Below are positions 45,035 through 54,548 of a stretch of DNA of 64,000 nt, one piece after another. This stretch comes from Roseiarcus sp963696665. GTDB lineage: Bacteria; Pseudomonadota; Alphaproteobacteria; Rhizobiales; Beijerinckiaceae. The position numbers and the translations under genes were made by a program. The stretch covers positions 62,001 through 126,000 of the forward strand of contig CAVOLE010000028.1 in NCBI GenBank assembly GCA_963696665.1, in the 5' to 3' direction. The notes below the pieces were generated by a model that did not search any database, was not told the DNA's origin, and saw only the letters and a list, made by a program, of their open reading frames with translations. Position 1 is the first letter of the stretch; each line of letters starts with the position of its first letter.

Positions 45035-45082
45035 CCCCTCTCCCCATAGGGCGTTCGGAAGAACGCCCTATGGGGAGAGGGG
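45035..45082. repeat. perfect 22-bp inverted repeat with GGAA loop
   Basis: Bases 45035-45056 and 45061-45082 are exact reverse complements around a GGAA tetraloop. It is built from one arm of the double-hairpin family (CCCATAGGGCGTTC) and its mirror image, so it looks like two half elements joined head to head. It may act as a terminator between convergent genes. Confidence 0.8.
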
Positions 45083-45102
45083 ACCGCCGCCGGAGGTGGC
45101 GA

Positions 45103-45345
45103 CTAACACTTCACCCACCGCCGGCCAGAACCGTAGCCGTTGAAGCACCACCCCTTTTGCCCGAGTTCCTGCCCTATGCTGTCGAGCTTCTCGCAGGCGG
45201 CAGCGTCATTGCTGCCACGGCAGGCGGCTTCAAGCACTTTCCACTCCCTGATCAGGGCGGCGGCGCTCGTTGGCTCGCTGTCAGTCGCATCAGCGTTCCC
45301 GGCAAGTCCGGCGCTGGCGCACATGAAGAGAAGGAGTGTTTTCAC
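45103..45345 (-). CDS. small secreted cysteine-containing protein
   Basis: An 80-residue protein. Signal peptide KTLLLFMCASAGLAGNADA, then IREWKVLEAACRGSNDAAAC, LDSIGQELGQKGWCFNGYG and a final WVKC. The four cysteines of the mature part could form two disulfides. The pattern C...C...W/Y-C...C recurs in short uncharacterised proteins of rhizobia; function is unknown. Probably starts at 45345 after GAAGGAG-like bases. Confidence 0.65.
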   Translation of the reverse strand: MKTLLLFMCASAGLAGNADATDSEPTSAAALIREWKVLEAACRGSNDAAACEKLDSIGQELGQKGWCFNGYGSGRRWVKC

Positions 45346-45812
45346 TTAGCTCCTGCCTTCGCTGGGATCAGCTGACCGCACTGACAGCACCCCCCTCGGC
45401 GTTCCCTTCTGGTCCCTGAACTTAAGAGAGGCCAGATCGTCAAGGGCAATCTCGGCAGTCACAGGGACAAAGTCATGCACACCGCGTCCACTGTCCTGCC
45501 TCGAAGCGCTAGCGGCGGCGCCTGCGAGCGCCTGACCGTGTTAAAATCGGCGATCGAGAAATGGTTCCTTCTGCTGGCAAAAGATGCGATTGGGAGCCAA
45601 ATTTGCCCGACATTTCTCGCGCCTGCGAGACGTGCTTTATCTTGAGTTTGGTGTCTACGGCGGTATGTCAATGCGGTATTGGTCAGAGTTGCTCCACAAT
45701 CCCACTACCGACACGATCCTCGAATTTGACTTTATAACGTTAGAACTCGACCTTAAGTTGTAGCGCCAATGTAGAACCACCCGAGCCGTCGCGACCCGCG
45801 GCCGACGAGTAT
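45346..45812. other. gap before folD, nothing recognised
   Basis: About 470 bases. A minus-strand frame at 45459-45671 has no recognisable features. The stretch 45680-45770 is AT-richer and may include promoter elements of unknown direction. Confidence 0.35.
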
Positions 45813-46745
45813 CTACAGCCCCGCCGCCCGCTTCGCCGCCAGGACCGTGTTCGCCATCAGCATGGCGATGGTCATCCGGCCGACGCCCCCGGGCACGGGC
45901 GTGATCGCGCCGGCGACCGCGGCGGCCTCGGCATAGGCGACGTCGCCGACGAGGCGCGTCTTGGACTTGCCCAGCGCATCGTGGCCGTGAGCGGCCACGC
46001 GATTGATGCCGACGTCGATCACGATCGCGCCAGGCTTGACCCAGTCGCCGCGCACCATTTCCGGCTGGCCGACGGCGGCGACCAGGATGTCGGCGCGACC
46101 CGCTACGGAAGGGAGGTCCAGCGTGCGCGAATGGGCGATGGTCACGGTGCAGTGGCGCGCGAGCAAGAGCTGCGCCATCGGCTTGCCGACAATGTTCGAG
46201 CGGCCGATGATCACCGCCTCCATTCCCGGCAGAGACCAGCCGAGCCGCTCGCAAGCCTTGTCGATGAGGATCATGGCCCCGGCAGGCGTGCAGGGGATCA
46301 GCGCGCGGCGCGTGTCGCCAATCGACAAGAGGCCGACATTGATGGGGTGAAAGCCGTCGACGTCCTTATGGGGCGCGATCGCCTCCAGCACCCGCGCCGA
46401 CTCGATGTGCTTCGGCAGCGGCAATTGCACGAGGATCCCATGCACCGCGGCATCCTCGTTGAGCGAGCGGACCAGCGACAGCAACTCCGCTTCGCTCGTC
46501 TCGGCCGAGAGATTGTGCTGGATCGAATGGAAGCCGCAGGCCTTGGCCGCCCTGCCCTTGCCCGCGACGTAAGTTTGACTCGCCGAATTGTCGCCGACGA
46601 GAATGACCGCGAGGCCCGGCGTTACACCTAGCGCGACGAGGGCGCGAGCCTCTTCGGCGACTTGCGCAAGCGTTTCGTCGGCGATCGCCGCGCCGTTCAG
46701 CACGAAGGCGGACGCCTCGGCCGTCGATCGTCCGTGCGCAGGCAT
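45813..46745 (-). CDS. folD: methylenetetrahydrofolate dehydrogenase/cyclohydrolase
   Basis: A 310-residue bifunctional enzyme that interconverts 5,10-methylene-THF and 10-formyl-THF in one-carbon metabolism. The catalytic lysine is in SQTYVAGKGRAAKACGF; GILVQLPLPKHI, the HKDVDGFHPIN substrate loop, AVIIGRSNIVGKPMAQLL for NADP, and ITPVPGGVGRMTIAML are complete. Fourth and last gene of an apparent operon; the start at 46745 is seven bases from the preceding stop. Intact. Confidence 0.96.
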   Translation of the reverse strand: MPAHGRSTAEASAFVLNGAAIADETLAQVAEEARALVALGVTPGLAVILVGDNSASQTYVAGKGRAAKACGFHSIQHNLSAETSEAELLSLVRSLNEDAAVHGILVQLPLPKHIESARVLEAIAPHKDVDGFHPINVGLLSIGDTRRALIPCTPAGAMILIDKACERLGWSLPGMEAVIIGRSNIVGKPMAQLLLARHCTVTIAHSRTLDLPSVAGRADILVAAVGQPEMVRGDWVKPGAIVIDVGINRVAAHGHDALGKSKTRLVGDVAYAEAAAVAGAITPVPGGVGRMTIAMLMANTVLAAKRAAGL

Positions 46746-46752
46746 GGTCCCC

Positions 46753-47622
46753 CTATTCCGGCCGGAAGACGAAGCGCGCTTCGTGGCGCGCTTGCTCCCC
46801 CGGCTCCAACAGCCGCATGCCCGGCTTCTCGAACATGTCTCCGGTAAACCCGTCCGGATCGCTGTAGCCGGTCCAAGGCTCGAGGCAGAGGAACGGCGCG
46901 TGGGGCCTTGTCCACAGCCCGACATGCTGAAAGCTCTCATATTCCATCGTGATCGACGCCCCAGAGGCGTCGATGAAGGCCAGCGACCGGCTCGCGCAAT
47001 CGAGGAAGCACAGCGCATCGCGTTCGAACAGGGCGTCGGACAGCGGCAGATTGCGGCCGCAAAGCGGGATCGGACGCGTGGTCGCGCGGATCAGGCCGCC
47101 CGGCGCGAGCTCAGGGACCTCGGGCCGCTCGTTCCTTTCGAATTGGACGAGCGCGCCCTCACGGCCCCCCGCGCCGAGCGGCCAGCGGAAACCGGGGTGC
47201 AGCCCACAGGCGTAAGGCGCGCGCCGTGTCGCATGATTGGCGACTTCGATGGCGATTGCGAGCGCGTCGGCGGTGAGCCGGTATTCGACCGCAAGCGCAA
47301 AGGCGAACGGATAGACGGCGCGCGTATTCGCATTGTCGCCGAGCGTCAGCCGCGCGAAGTCGGGCGCCGAGGTTTCGACCGCGAAGGTCTCAAACCGCGC
47401 GAAGCCGTGCAGACCGAGCGGATAACGGACGCCGTCGACCCGCTCCTCCCCGTCGCGCGTCCAGCCGACGACCGGATAAAGGATCGGACTGATGTCGGGC
47501 CAGATCGCAGGGTCGCCAGGCCACAGAAGATCTCGTCCGGCGATGCGCCAGCTCCGCGCCTCGGCGCCGAGGAGCGCGATCGTCGCCCGTGCGTCGCCGT
47601 GAGTCAGTGTGATTTCGGTCAT
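46753..47622 (-). CDS. aldose 1-epimerase family protein
   Basis: A 289-residue galactose mutarotase-like protein of the Gal_mutarotas_2 group. RDLLWPGDPAIWPDISPILYPVVG, YPLGLHGFARFETFAV and YACGLHPGFRWPLG contain the expected sugar-binding histidines, and LCLEPWTGYSDPDG the catalytic glutamate. It interconverts sugar anomers or phospho-sugar anomers; the specific sugar is unknown. The ATG overlaps the phosphatase-like gene's stop by four bases (ATGA). Confidence 0.88.
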   Translation of the reverse strand: MTEITLTHGDARATIALLGAEARSWRIAGRDLLWPGDPAIWPDISPILYPVVGWTRDGEERVDGVRYPLGLHGFARFETFAVETSAPDFARLTLGDNANTRAVYPFAFALAVEYRLTADALAIAIEVANHATRRAPYACGLHPGFRWPLGAGGREGALVQFERNERPEVPELAPGGLIRATTRPIPLCGRNLPLSDALFERDALCFLDCASRSLAFIDASGASITMEYESFQHVGLWTRPHAPFLCLEPWTGYSDPDGFTGDMFEKPGMRLLEPGEQARHEARFVFRPE

Positions 47623-48429
47623 GTGGCGACGCCCTCGAAAGCCGCGGCGGCTATAAGGGCATCCTTGACCCCGGGCGCGCAAGCGACAAGCGCATTGCCC
47701 TTGGTAAGGCCGTCCCCGCGCAAATAATCGCTCACGTAGCCGCCCGCCTCCTCGACCAAAAGAATCCCTGCGAGACAATCCCATGCATTGATGTGGTGCT
47801 CCACAAAGCCGTCGCGCCGGCCTGCCGCAACATAAGCGAGCGCAAGCGCGCCAGAGCCGGTCCGCGAGGGCGAAGCGCCGGCTGAAGCAACCCGGCGGAG
47901 GAGATTGACGAACTGCTCGGGGCCTGCGCGGACATTCCAGCCGACCTCGACCGCGGAACTGGCGAGCGAACTCACGGCCGACGCACGTATCAGCGCGCCG
48001 TTGAGCCGCGCGCCGCCGCCGCGCTGGCTTGCAAACAATTCGTCGCGGATCGGATCGTAAATGACGCCGACCTCGACCCTGTTAGCGGCGACACAGGCGA
48101 TAGACACGCAGAAATGCGGCACGCCGCGAGCGAAGTTCGCCGTGCCGTCGATCGGATCGACGACCCATGCCGCTCCGCCCTCACCCGGCGGCCGGGCCTT
48201 GCTCTCTTCGCCAATGAAACCGTCGGTCGGAAAAACTTGAAGCAGCCGCTCGGCGATCGAACGCCTCCGTCTCCCCATCGACCTCGGTCAAATAGTCATG
48301 CGGACCCTTGAAGCCGATTGTGAACGACTGGTCGAGGAAACGCCGCCGCGCCATCGCGCCGGCATCGCGCGCGACCGCCTGCGCTGCGAGCAGCCGCATA
48401 TCCATGAGCGTGGAAGCGCCTTCGGTCAT
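47619..48429 (-). CDS. inositol monophosphatase family protein, frameshifted
   Basis: About 269 residues. N-terminal part (MRLLAAQAVARDAGAMARRR, DQSFTIGFKGPHDYLTEVDG) and main part (FPTDGFIGEE, WVVDPIDGTANFARGVPHF, GSGALALAYVAAGRRDGFVE, NAWDCLAGILLVEEAGG) are two frames; removing one base near 48264 gives DGETERSIAERLLQVFP. The metal-binding E, DxxDGT and WD motifs are all present, so it should be a Mg-dependent phosphatase (inositol-1-P, or 3',5'-bisphosphate nucleotide). I prefer the start at 48429, which has AGGGA upstream. Confidence 0.87.
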
Positions 48430-48440
48430 CTCAATCCCTG

Positions 48441-49421
48441 TCAAAAGTGGCTGTAGGCGCCGCGCGCGAAGACGACCGGATTGCCATCCGGGCCGATGAA
48501 ATTCGGCGGGCGCCGGCCCTCGACGGCTTCGCAGACAAACGTCAACGGCACGCCTTGAGCCGCGGCTGCCGCCTCGAAGGCGGACGCGAAGTCGCGCGGC
48601 GCCGAGGCCAGAAGCTCATAGTCGTCGCCGCCGGTCGCCGCAACTTCGAACAGGCCGGGATCGGCGGCGATCGCCGCGCGCGCGGCCCGTGACAGGGGCA
48701 GACGATAGATCGGCACGCGCGCGGTGACGCCGGACACGTCCAGCATCTTGGCGAGGTCGCCGACAAAGCCGTCAGACACATCCATGCCGCCGCTGGCGTG
48801 CGCGGCCATCGCGCCGATCAGCTTGAGGCGCGGCTCGGGCGTCAGATACCGCTCGAGCAGGAACGCCTTCTCCGCCTGCGGAATATCCGGCCCGTGGCCT
48901 GAGCGGACTCTGAGGCCAATCGCGGCGTCGCCAATCGTGCCGGTGACATAGAGGCGGTCGCCCGGCCTGACGCCGGTGCGCTTGGGCATCCGCCCTTGCG
49001 TAACCGAGCCGACCGCGGTCACGCTCAGCGTCAGCGGCCCCGGCGTGGCGACCGTGTCGCCGCCAATGAGAGGGCATTTGAAAGCCTGGACATCGGCGCC
49101 GAGACCCTCGGCGAAGGCCGCGAGCCATTCATCCCGCCAATCGGGGGGCAGAGCGAGGGTGAGCAGAAATCCGAGCGGCCTAGCCGCCTTGGCCGCAAGA
49201 TCGGAGAGGTTGACCCTGAGCGCCTTGCGGGCGATTGCGCCCGGCGGATCGTCGGCGAAGAAATGGACGCCGGCGACCAGCGCATCCGTGGTCAGCACAA
49301 GGTCTTCGCCGGGCGGCGGACGCATCAGCGCCGCATCATCGCGGAGGTCCAAACCCGCCGGCCCCGCTAGCGGGGCGAAATAGCGGGCGATGAGATCGGC
49401 TTCGCCGAGGCGAGGCGACAT
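48441..49421 (-). CDS. thiL: thiamine-monophosphate kinase
   Basis: A 326-residue enzyme that makes thiamine diphosphate from thiamine monophosphate and ATP. Visible: LGEADLIARYFAPLA, DLRDDAALMRPPPGEDLVLT, TDALVAGVHF, LRVNLSDLAAKAARPLG, GGDTVATPGPLTLSVTAVG, MDVSDGFVGDLAKML and ATGGDDYELL, all diagnostic. First gene of the unit thiL, phosphatase-like, epimerase-like, folD; start at 49421. No nusB upstream, which is the usual neighbour in proteobacteria. Intact. Confidence 0.95.
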   Translation of the reverse strand: MSPRLGEADLIARYFAPLAGPAGLDLRDDAALMRPPPGEDLVLTTDALVAGVHFFADDPPGAIARKALRVNLSDLAAKAARPLGFLLTLALPPDWRDEWLAAFAEGLGADVQAFKCPLIGGDTVATPGPLTLSVTAVGSVTQGRMPKRTGVRPGDRLYVTGTIGDAAIGLRVRSGHGPDIPQAEKAFLLERYLTPEPRLKLIGAMAAHASGGMDVSDGFVGDLAKMLDVSGVTARVPIYRLPLSRAARAAIAADPGLFEVAATGGDDYELLASAPRDFASAFEAAAAAQGVPLTFVCEAVEGRRPPNFIGPDGNPVVFARGAYSHF

Positions 49422-49644
49422 GGAAAAGGCTAATCCGGATGGGGCGCGCCAATGACCGGTCGCGAATGTTGGTCTGTTAGCGCATCCCAAGGGCGGTGTC
49501 GCCTCAGCCCTGTAGCAAATGGGCCATATACGGGGCGCCGGATTTCGAGTCGGGCGCCTTTCTCTTGACCGATTGTTTCCGGTAGAAGGCGCGTCGACCC
49601 GTTTTTGACTTCCCCTCCCCCTGCGATCCGGTTGGAGATTGCGC

Positions 49645-51279
49645 ATGATTTTGGACAAGCGACTGCGCGCGCTCATCTTCGCCGGCCTTTTTTGCCTTGC
49701 CGCGGCCCTCGGCAGCGGCGCCCGCGCGGCTGAGGTTTACCAGGGTTGCGCTCAGCCTGGCCCGACCGGCAAGGTCTGGTGGGTCGATGCGATCAACGGC
49801 AAATCGCCGGCCGACGGCGGCGACGGCTCGAAGGCGCATCCCTGGAACAGCCTCAATGCGGTGATCAGCAGCCAGTGGTGGCTGAGCGGCGCCCCGAAGG
49901 CTTCGGGCTACACGCGTCCGCTGCTGTCGATTATTCCTTTCCTCCACATCGTCGACGGCAAGCGCGCCCTTGTCGCGGACGAGAGCGGCGCCTCGCCCGT
50001 CAAGCCGGGCGATACGATCAAGCTCATGAGCGGCGACTACGGCGACATCATCGTTGGGATCTTCAACACCCAGACCCCCAACCCGAGTTTCGTAACAGTC
50101 GAAGCCGCGCCGGGCCAGGCGCCGGTATTCTCGACCCTGTACATCCGCTCGACCAATAAGTGGGTGTTCAAAGGCGTCAAGGTGCAAAGCCTCTTCGGCA
50201 CGAACAATAACAGACAAGCGCTGGTCACCGTCACCGACCAGGGAGCCGCGCACCCGACCGCGGACATCATCCTGGAGAACATGCAGGTCAGTTCAGCTGA
50301 CAACACGGATGGATGGACCCAGCCGGACTGGTTGGCGCGGGTCCGTGTGGTCGGCATTTCCGCCAAGGGCACCGATCACGGAGCCAACACAACTTGCGTA
50401 TCGGTCACGAACTCTCACATTTCTAAGGTCATATTCGGTTCGGAAGTCATGGCGAACAATATGCTATTCTCAGGCAACGAGATCGACCGTTTCGGCGATG
50501 ACGGCATCGACTACGTTGCGAGCAATATATTGATATCAAAGAATTACATTCACGACGACCTGAACTTTGGGAAAGGCGCGCACATGGACGGCATGCAAGG
50601 ATATCCCGGCGGGTCCAGCAACGTCGTTATCGACAGCAACCGGGTCATCCGGCAGACCGATCCGAAGCTGCCATTTCCGACCTATCTGCAAGGGATCGAC
50701 GCCTTCGATGGCGATTGGACAAACCTAACGGTGACGAACAACGTGGTCGTGACCAGCGCCTGTTGGGGCATCTTCTTTTCGAGCGTGCATGGCGGCAAGG
50801 TCATCAACAACACGGTTGTTGCGGACGGCTTGATACCCCAGCCCGGGAATTGCAAGCCGCTTGTGGTGGTCGGGGACAAGACCCATCAAGGCTCGCCTTC
50901 CAACGACGTGATCATCCGAAACAACATCGCCAATGGTCTCAACATCCATAACCTCGACCCCAATATGACGATGGATCACAACATCTGCCTCGGCATTAAC
51001 GGGAGATGCCAGATCGTCACTTATGTGAACGGGAAGCTGGACTGGGGCACTATCAAGCCAGGCATGCACGGCGACCACAACCTCATCGACGGAGGCGGCG
51101 CCGGCGAGATGTTTGTGAATTTTGATCCCGCGAAGTTCGTCTACGACCTCAGGCTGAGACCCATGGCGAAAGCGATCGGCGCCGGCAATTCTGCGGAAGC
51201 GCCGCCGGTCGACATTACAGGAGCGCCACGCGGGAGTCGGGTCGACATTGGCGCCTACCAGCGCAGCCCGCGCAAGTAG
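49645..51279 (+). CDS. secreted right-handed beta-helix protein
   Basis: A 544-residue exported protein. Signal peptide ALIFAGLFCLAAALGSGARA. The mature part begins VWWVDAINGKSPADGGDGSK, a form common at the start of pectate-lyase-like parallel beta-helix proteins, and then shows repeated strands rich in N and V (NVVIDSNRVI, NLTVTNNVVVTSACWGIFF, GGKVINNTVVADG, NDVIIRNNIANG, TMDHNICLG) followed by LIDGGGAGEMF and VDIGAYQR. This fold cleaves or binds polysaccharides; substrate unknown. The middle (about 50380-50560) is clearly AT-richer than the flanks. Start at 49645 follows GGAG; a TTG lies two codons earlier. Confidence 0.8.
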   Translation: MILDKRLRALIFAGLFCLAAALGSGARAAEVYQGCAQPGPTGKVWWVDAINGKSPADGGDGSKAHPWNSLNAVISSQWWLSGAPKASGYTRPLLSIIPFLHIVDGKRALVADESGASPVKPGDTIKLMSGDYGDIIVGIFNTQTPNPSFVTVEAAPGQAPVFSTLYIRSTNKWVFKGVKVQSLFGTNNNRQALVTVTDQGAAHPTADIILENMQVSSADNTDGWTQPDWLARVRVVGISAKGTDHGANTTCVSVTNSHISKVIFGSEVMANNMLFSGNEIDRFGDDGIDYVASNILISKNYIHDDLNFGKGAHMDGMQGYPGGSSNVVIDSNRVIRQTDPKLPFPTYLQGIDAFDGDWTNLTVTNNVVVTSACWGIFFSSVHGGKVINNTVVADGLIPQPGNCKPLVVVGDKTHQGSPSNDVIIRNNIANGLNIHNLDPNMTMDHNICLGINGRCQIVTYVNGKLDWGTIKPGMHGDHNLIDGGGAGEMFVNFDPAKFVYDLRLRPMAKAIGAGNSAEAPPVDITGAPRGSRVDIGAYQRSPRK

Positions 51280-51373
51280 GCGCGCCGGCACCCGCGGCCT
51301 GGCGGCGCTCAGAGTTGCGCTTGCCGGTTCGCGCCCGTAAAGGTCGCCGCAAAAGCTGGCTGAAGGATAAAGC

Positions 51374-52636
51374 TTGACTGACGTGTTCCAGCCGCGATCC
51401 GACTTCTTGCGCGTGATGCAGGAGCGCGGCTTCATCCATCAATGCTCGGATTTCGCCGGCTTGGACGAGAAGGCGGGCTCCGGGTCGCTCGTCGCCTACA
51501 TTGGCTTCGATTGCACGGCGCCGTCGCTGCATGTGGGCTCGCTCGTCCAGATCATGATGCTGCACTGGCTGCAGGAGACGGGCGGCAAGCCGGTGGCGCT
51601 GATGGGCGGCGGCACGACGATGGTCGGCGACCCGTCGGGCAAGGACGAAAGCCGCAAGCTCCTGACGATCGCCGAGATCGAGGCGAACAAGGCAGGCATT
51701 CGCAGGGCCTTCTCCCATTTCATCCATTTCGGCGACGGCAAGCACGACGCGATCATGCCCGACAACGCCGATTGGCTCGCCAAGCTCAACTACATCGATT
51801 TCCTGCGCGAGGTCGGGCGCCATTTCTCGGTCAACCGCATGCTGGCCATGGACTCGGTCAAGCTCAGGCTCACGCGCGAGCAGGAACTCTCCTTCCTCGA
51901 GTTCAACTACATGTGTCTGCAGGCTTACGATTTCACCGAGCTCAACAAGCGCTACGGGGTGACGCTGCAGATGGGCGGGTCCGACCAATGGGGCAATATC
52001 GTCACTGGCGTCGATCTCGGCCGGCGCATGGGGCTCGAGCCCCTCTATGCTCTGACTTCGCCGCTGATCACCACGGCTTCGGGCGCCAAAATGGGCAAGA
52101 CCGCCGCCGGCGCCATCTGGCTCGACGAGACGATGCTCGCGCCTTACGAGTACTGGCAATTCTGGCGCAACGCCGATGACGCCGACGTCGGCCGGTTCTT
52201 GCGCCTGTTCACGCTGCTCCCGCTCGATGAGATCCGCCGGCTCGAGAGCTTGGCCGGAGCCGAGATCAACGAAGCGAAGAAAGCGCTGGCCAATGAGGCG
52301 ACTGCGCTGCTTCACGGGCGCTCCGCCGCTGAAGCGGCCTCCGCCACGGCTCGGAAGACGTTCGAGGAGCGGGAGCTCGCCGAGACCCTGCCGACGGTCG
52401 ATGTGCCGGGAGCGGAATTCGAAGCGGGCTTAGGCGCGCTCAGCGCCTTCGTCCGCGCCGGTCTCGTCGCCTCGACTGGTGAAGCGCGCCGCCAGATCCG
52501 CGGCGGGGGCCTCAGGGTCAACGACGCGACGCTTGGCGACGAGAAGGCGCTCATCACTCGTGAGGAGCTGAAAGCCGGCGGAATCGTCAAGCTGTCGCTT
52601 GGCCGCAAGAAGCACGTTCTTCTTCGAGCGGTGTAG
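51374..52636 (+). CDS. tyrS: tyrosyl-tRNA synthetase
   Basis: A 420-residue class I synthetase of the TyrRS type. The HIGH equivalent is in DCTAPSLHVGSLVQIMML, tyrosine-binding residues in LEFNYMCLQAYDF and QMGGSDQWGNIVTG, and the KMSKS equivalent is GAKMGKTAAGAIWLD. The C-terminal S4-like domain (VASTGEARRQIRGGGLRVND) is complete. The start is a TTG at 51374 after AAGGATAA. Essential gene; intact, which shows that not every gene in this window is affected by indels. Confidence 0.96.
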   Translation: MTDVFQPRSDFLRVMQERGFIHQCSDFAGLDEKAGSGSLVAYIGFDCTAPSLHVGSLVQIMMLHWLQETGGKPVALMGGGTTMVGDPSGKDESRKLLTIAEIEANKAGIRRAFSHFIHFGDGKHDAIMPDNADWLAKLNYIDFLREVGRHFSVNRMLAMDSVKLRLTREQELSFLEFNYMCLQAYDFTELNKRYGVTLQMGGSDQWGNIVTGVDLGRRMGLEPLYALTSPLITTASGAKMGKTAAGAIWLDETMLAPYEYWQFWRNADDADVGRFLRLFTLLPLDEIRRLESLAGAEINEAKKALANEATALLHGRSAAEAASATARKTFEERELAETLPTVDVPGAEFEAGLGALSAFVRAGLVASTGEARRQIRGGGLRVNDATLGDEKALITREELKAGGIVKLSLGRKKHVLLRAV

Positions 52637-52745
52637 CAAGTTCAGTGAGGCGGCAAGGCGGCTGGCGCGAGACAATCAGCCGCGTTGCGAGGCTCCGGAG
52701 ACTCGCGGAGCTAAGAGGCCTCGCCGGCCCTCTCGGCCGTCCTTT

Positions 52746-54221
52746 CTATGCAGCGGGCGCCGTTGCGGTCCTCCGCGACGCCCGAAAGCCCGCAAAGCCG
52801 AGGCCAGCGAAGCCGATGAGCATCATCGCCCAAGTAGAGGGTTCCGGCGCGGCGGGCGCGAACGCGACGCCGCGAATCGAGACGTCGTCCGGCGCCGAAT
52901 AGAGCGTTGTGAACGTCTCGCTGGAGGCCTCGGCGGCGGTCGTGTCGGCGAGCGGATCAGTGATCTCGTAGAGATAGCTCGGCGACAATTCGTTGAGACC
53001 GTAGCTCGTGGCGAACAATTCAACCTCGCCGTCGACAACCTTGCCCGTGAGGCCGAGGAGACCGGTGACGCCAGGCGCAGTTGGATCGTCGGAGTTCGCA
53101 TCAGCGTTGTTGACGAGATCGAGGCCCTGGAAGAGGTCGTAATCGAGCGTCCACACGCCGTTGGTCAGCACCCACTTCTGCAGGCCGCCCTCGCCGAGCG
53201 CCGCCTTGTTGGCGTTGCCGTTCTTCGGCTGGCCACTGTCGGCGACGTAAAGCACGTCAGGGCTAGCGAAGAAAAATTCCTCGGGGCTCAGATAGACAAA
53301 GCTGCCGATACGCGCATTGTTGACGCCGTTGGCGAGCGCCGTGGTCAGATTGATCGAGCCGTTATTGCCGCCGCTGGAGAACGGCGAGGCAGGCGGAACG
53401 ATGTGGGTGGTGACTAGACCGGTCGAAGACGTCGGCATCCCACCGCCGGGGCCAGTGAGGCTGCTGACATTGGTGAGGTTCTGGTTGCCGCCTCCCGGCG
53501 GATTCTGATCGCGCGACACGTAGAGCGCGCCATTGTAGATCTCGACTGCGCGCGTATCGGTCGAATTGTCGATCCCCGTCGCCGTGGTCGCGCCGCGGTT
53601 CGCGAGAAAAACGCCCTGCGTCGGATCGGTCTTCGAGGCGCCCTGTCCCGAAACATAGAATGAACTTCCGTCGACAGTGACGGCTGAGCGGGCATTGTTG
53701 GTGTTGAAGACGCCGGTGAGCGCGGTTGACGTGTCGACGCTACCATTGCCGCCAATGAGCGCGACGACCCGCGGCACGGTCGTAAAGGCGGCGCCGGTCA
53801 GACTCCTCGTCTGCCCAAGCGCCGAGGTCCCATAGGTCGAAAGCGGCGCCGTGTTGAACGCATTGGCGTTGACGCCATAGCCCATGATCGTGAGATAGCG
53901 GCCGTTGACCGAATCCTGGAGGATGCCTTCCGAAGCCGAGCCGTATTCGCCGGAGATCGCCCAATTGGCGCCGCTCGGCGACTGCGGCAAAGTGAGCGCG
54001 CCGACCAGGCTCGCCGAGCCGCCGCCGGCGCCGAGACTGAATTCATTGAGGGTGATGGGCGAAGCCGAGTCGAGCGTCGACCCGGTGACCGAGCTAACGA
54101 CAAGGTCGCCGAGGGTGAAGTCGCCAATCGGCGCGGGCCCCGCCACCGCCGCGGCGGTCCCTCCCGCGAAGGCTGTCGCGGCAAGAAACGAATTTCTCAA
54201 CCAAGTCCCTGGGCGTCCCAT
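52746..54221 (-). CDS. PEP-CTERM secreted protein
   Basis: A 491-residue exported protein. Signal peptide (NSFLAATAFAGGTAAAVAGP), a long body of strands rich in N, S, T and G that looks like a beta-propeller (GVFNTNNARSAVTVDGSSFYVSG, RAVEIYNGALYVSRD, FFFASPDVLYVADSG), then a PEP-CTERM sorting signal (PEPSTWAMMLIGFAGLGFAG followed by RASRR). Proteins with this tail are processed by an exosortase at the membrane; no exosortase gene is in the window. The start at 54221 is preferred over 54254. The body may bind or display at the surface; function unknown. Confidence 0.85.
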   Translation of the reverse strand: MGRPGTWLRNSFLAATAFAGGTAAAVAGPAPIGDFTLGDLVVSSVTGSTLDSASPITLNEFSLGAGGGSASLVGALTLPQSPSGANWAISGEYGSASEGILQDSVNGRYLTIMGYGVNANAFNTAPLSTYGTSALGQTRSLTGAAFTTVPRVVALIGGNGSVDTSTALTGVFNTNNARSAVTVDGSSFYVSGQGASKTDPTQGVFLANRGATTATGIDNSTDTRAVEIYNGALYVSRDQNPPGGGNQNLTNVSSLTGPGGGMPTSSTGLVTTHIVPPASPFSSGGNNGSINLTTALANGVNNARIGSFVYLSPEEFFFASPDVLYVADSGQPKNGNANKAALGEGGLQKWVLTNGVWTLDYDLFQGLDLVNNADANSDDPTAPGVTGLLGLTGKVVDGEVELFATSYGLNELSPSYLYEITDPLADTTAAEASSETFTTLYSAPDDVSIRGVAFAPAAPEPSTWAMMLIGFAGLGFAGFRASRRTATAPAA

Positions 54222-54548
54222 TTTTGTCCCCGACGTTTCTCGAACAAACAACATACCCGGCCGGCCGGTAATCGGGCGGCCTTACGGATAAGGTAGAATA
54301 CGCGAGGCATGTAACGGACGAGTGACGTCATGGCGCATCACGCTCCCAATTTTCGCTCCCACGCTCCGCTGGATCCGGGAATCAACGGCCACCTTGTGCC
54401 GAAAGCAACGAGCTCGACACATACCATCCCGGTAAGTCATCCCAAGGTTCGGTGACGGTGGCGTCAGCGGACGCCTTCGCAGCGAAGCAATGTCGCGTCT
54501 CGCCGCGGAGACAGAGCCAAACCGACCCCATCCAAAGGCAAAGCGCGC
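54222..54548. other. gap before the PEP-CTERM gene and after the AsmA-like gene
   Basis: About 330 bases holding the presumed promoter of the PEP-CTERM gene and the 3' side of the AsmA-like gene. CCGGCCGGCCGG is at about 54258. No gene recognised. Confidence 0.4.

Noticed and set aside
49515..49560. tRNA-like sequence with CTCGAAATCC on the minus strand
   Set aside because: No matching acceptor stem, D arm or TpsiC arm (GGTTCGAATCC) could be found, so no cloverleaf forms.
52599..53417. 272-codon plus-strand frame opposite the PEP-CTERM gene
   Set aside because: Shadow frame; the minus strand has a signal peptide, a regular body and a PEP-CTERM tail.
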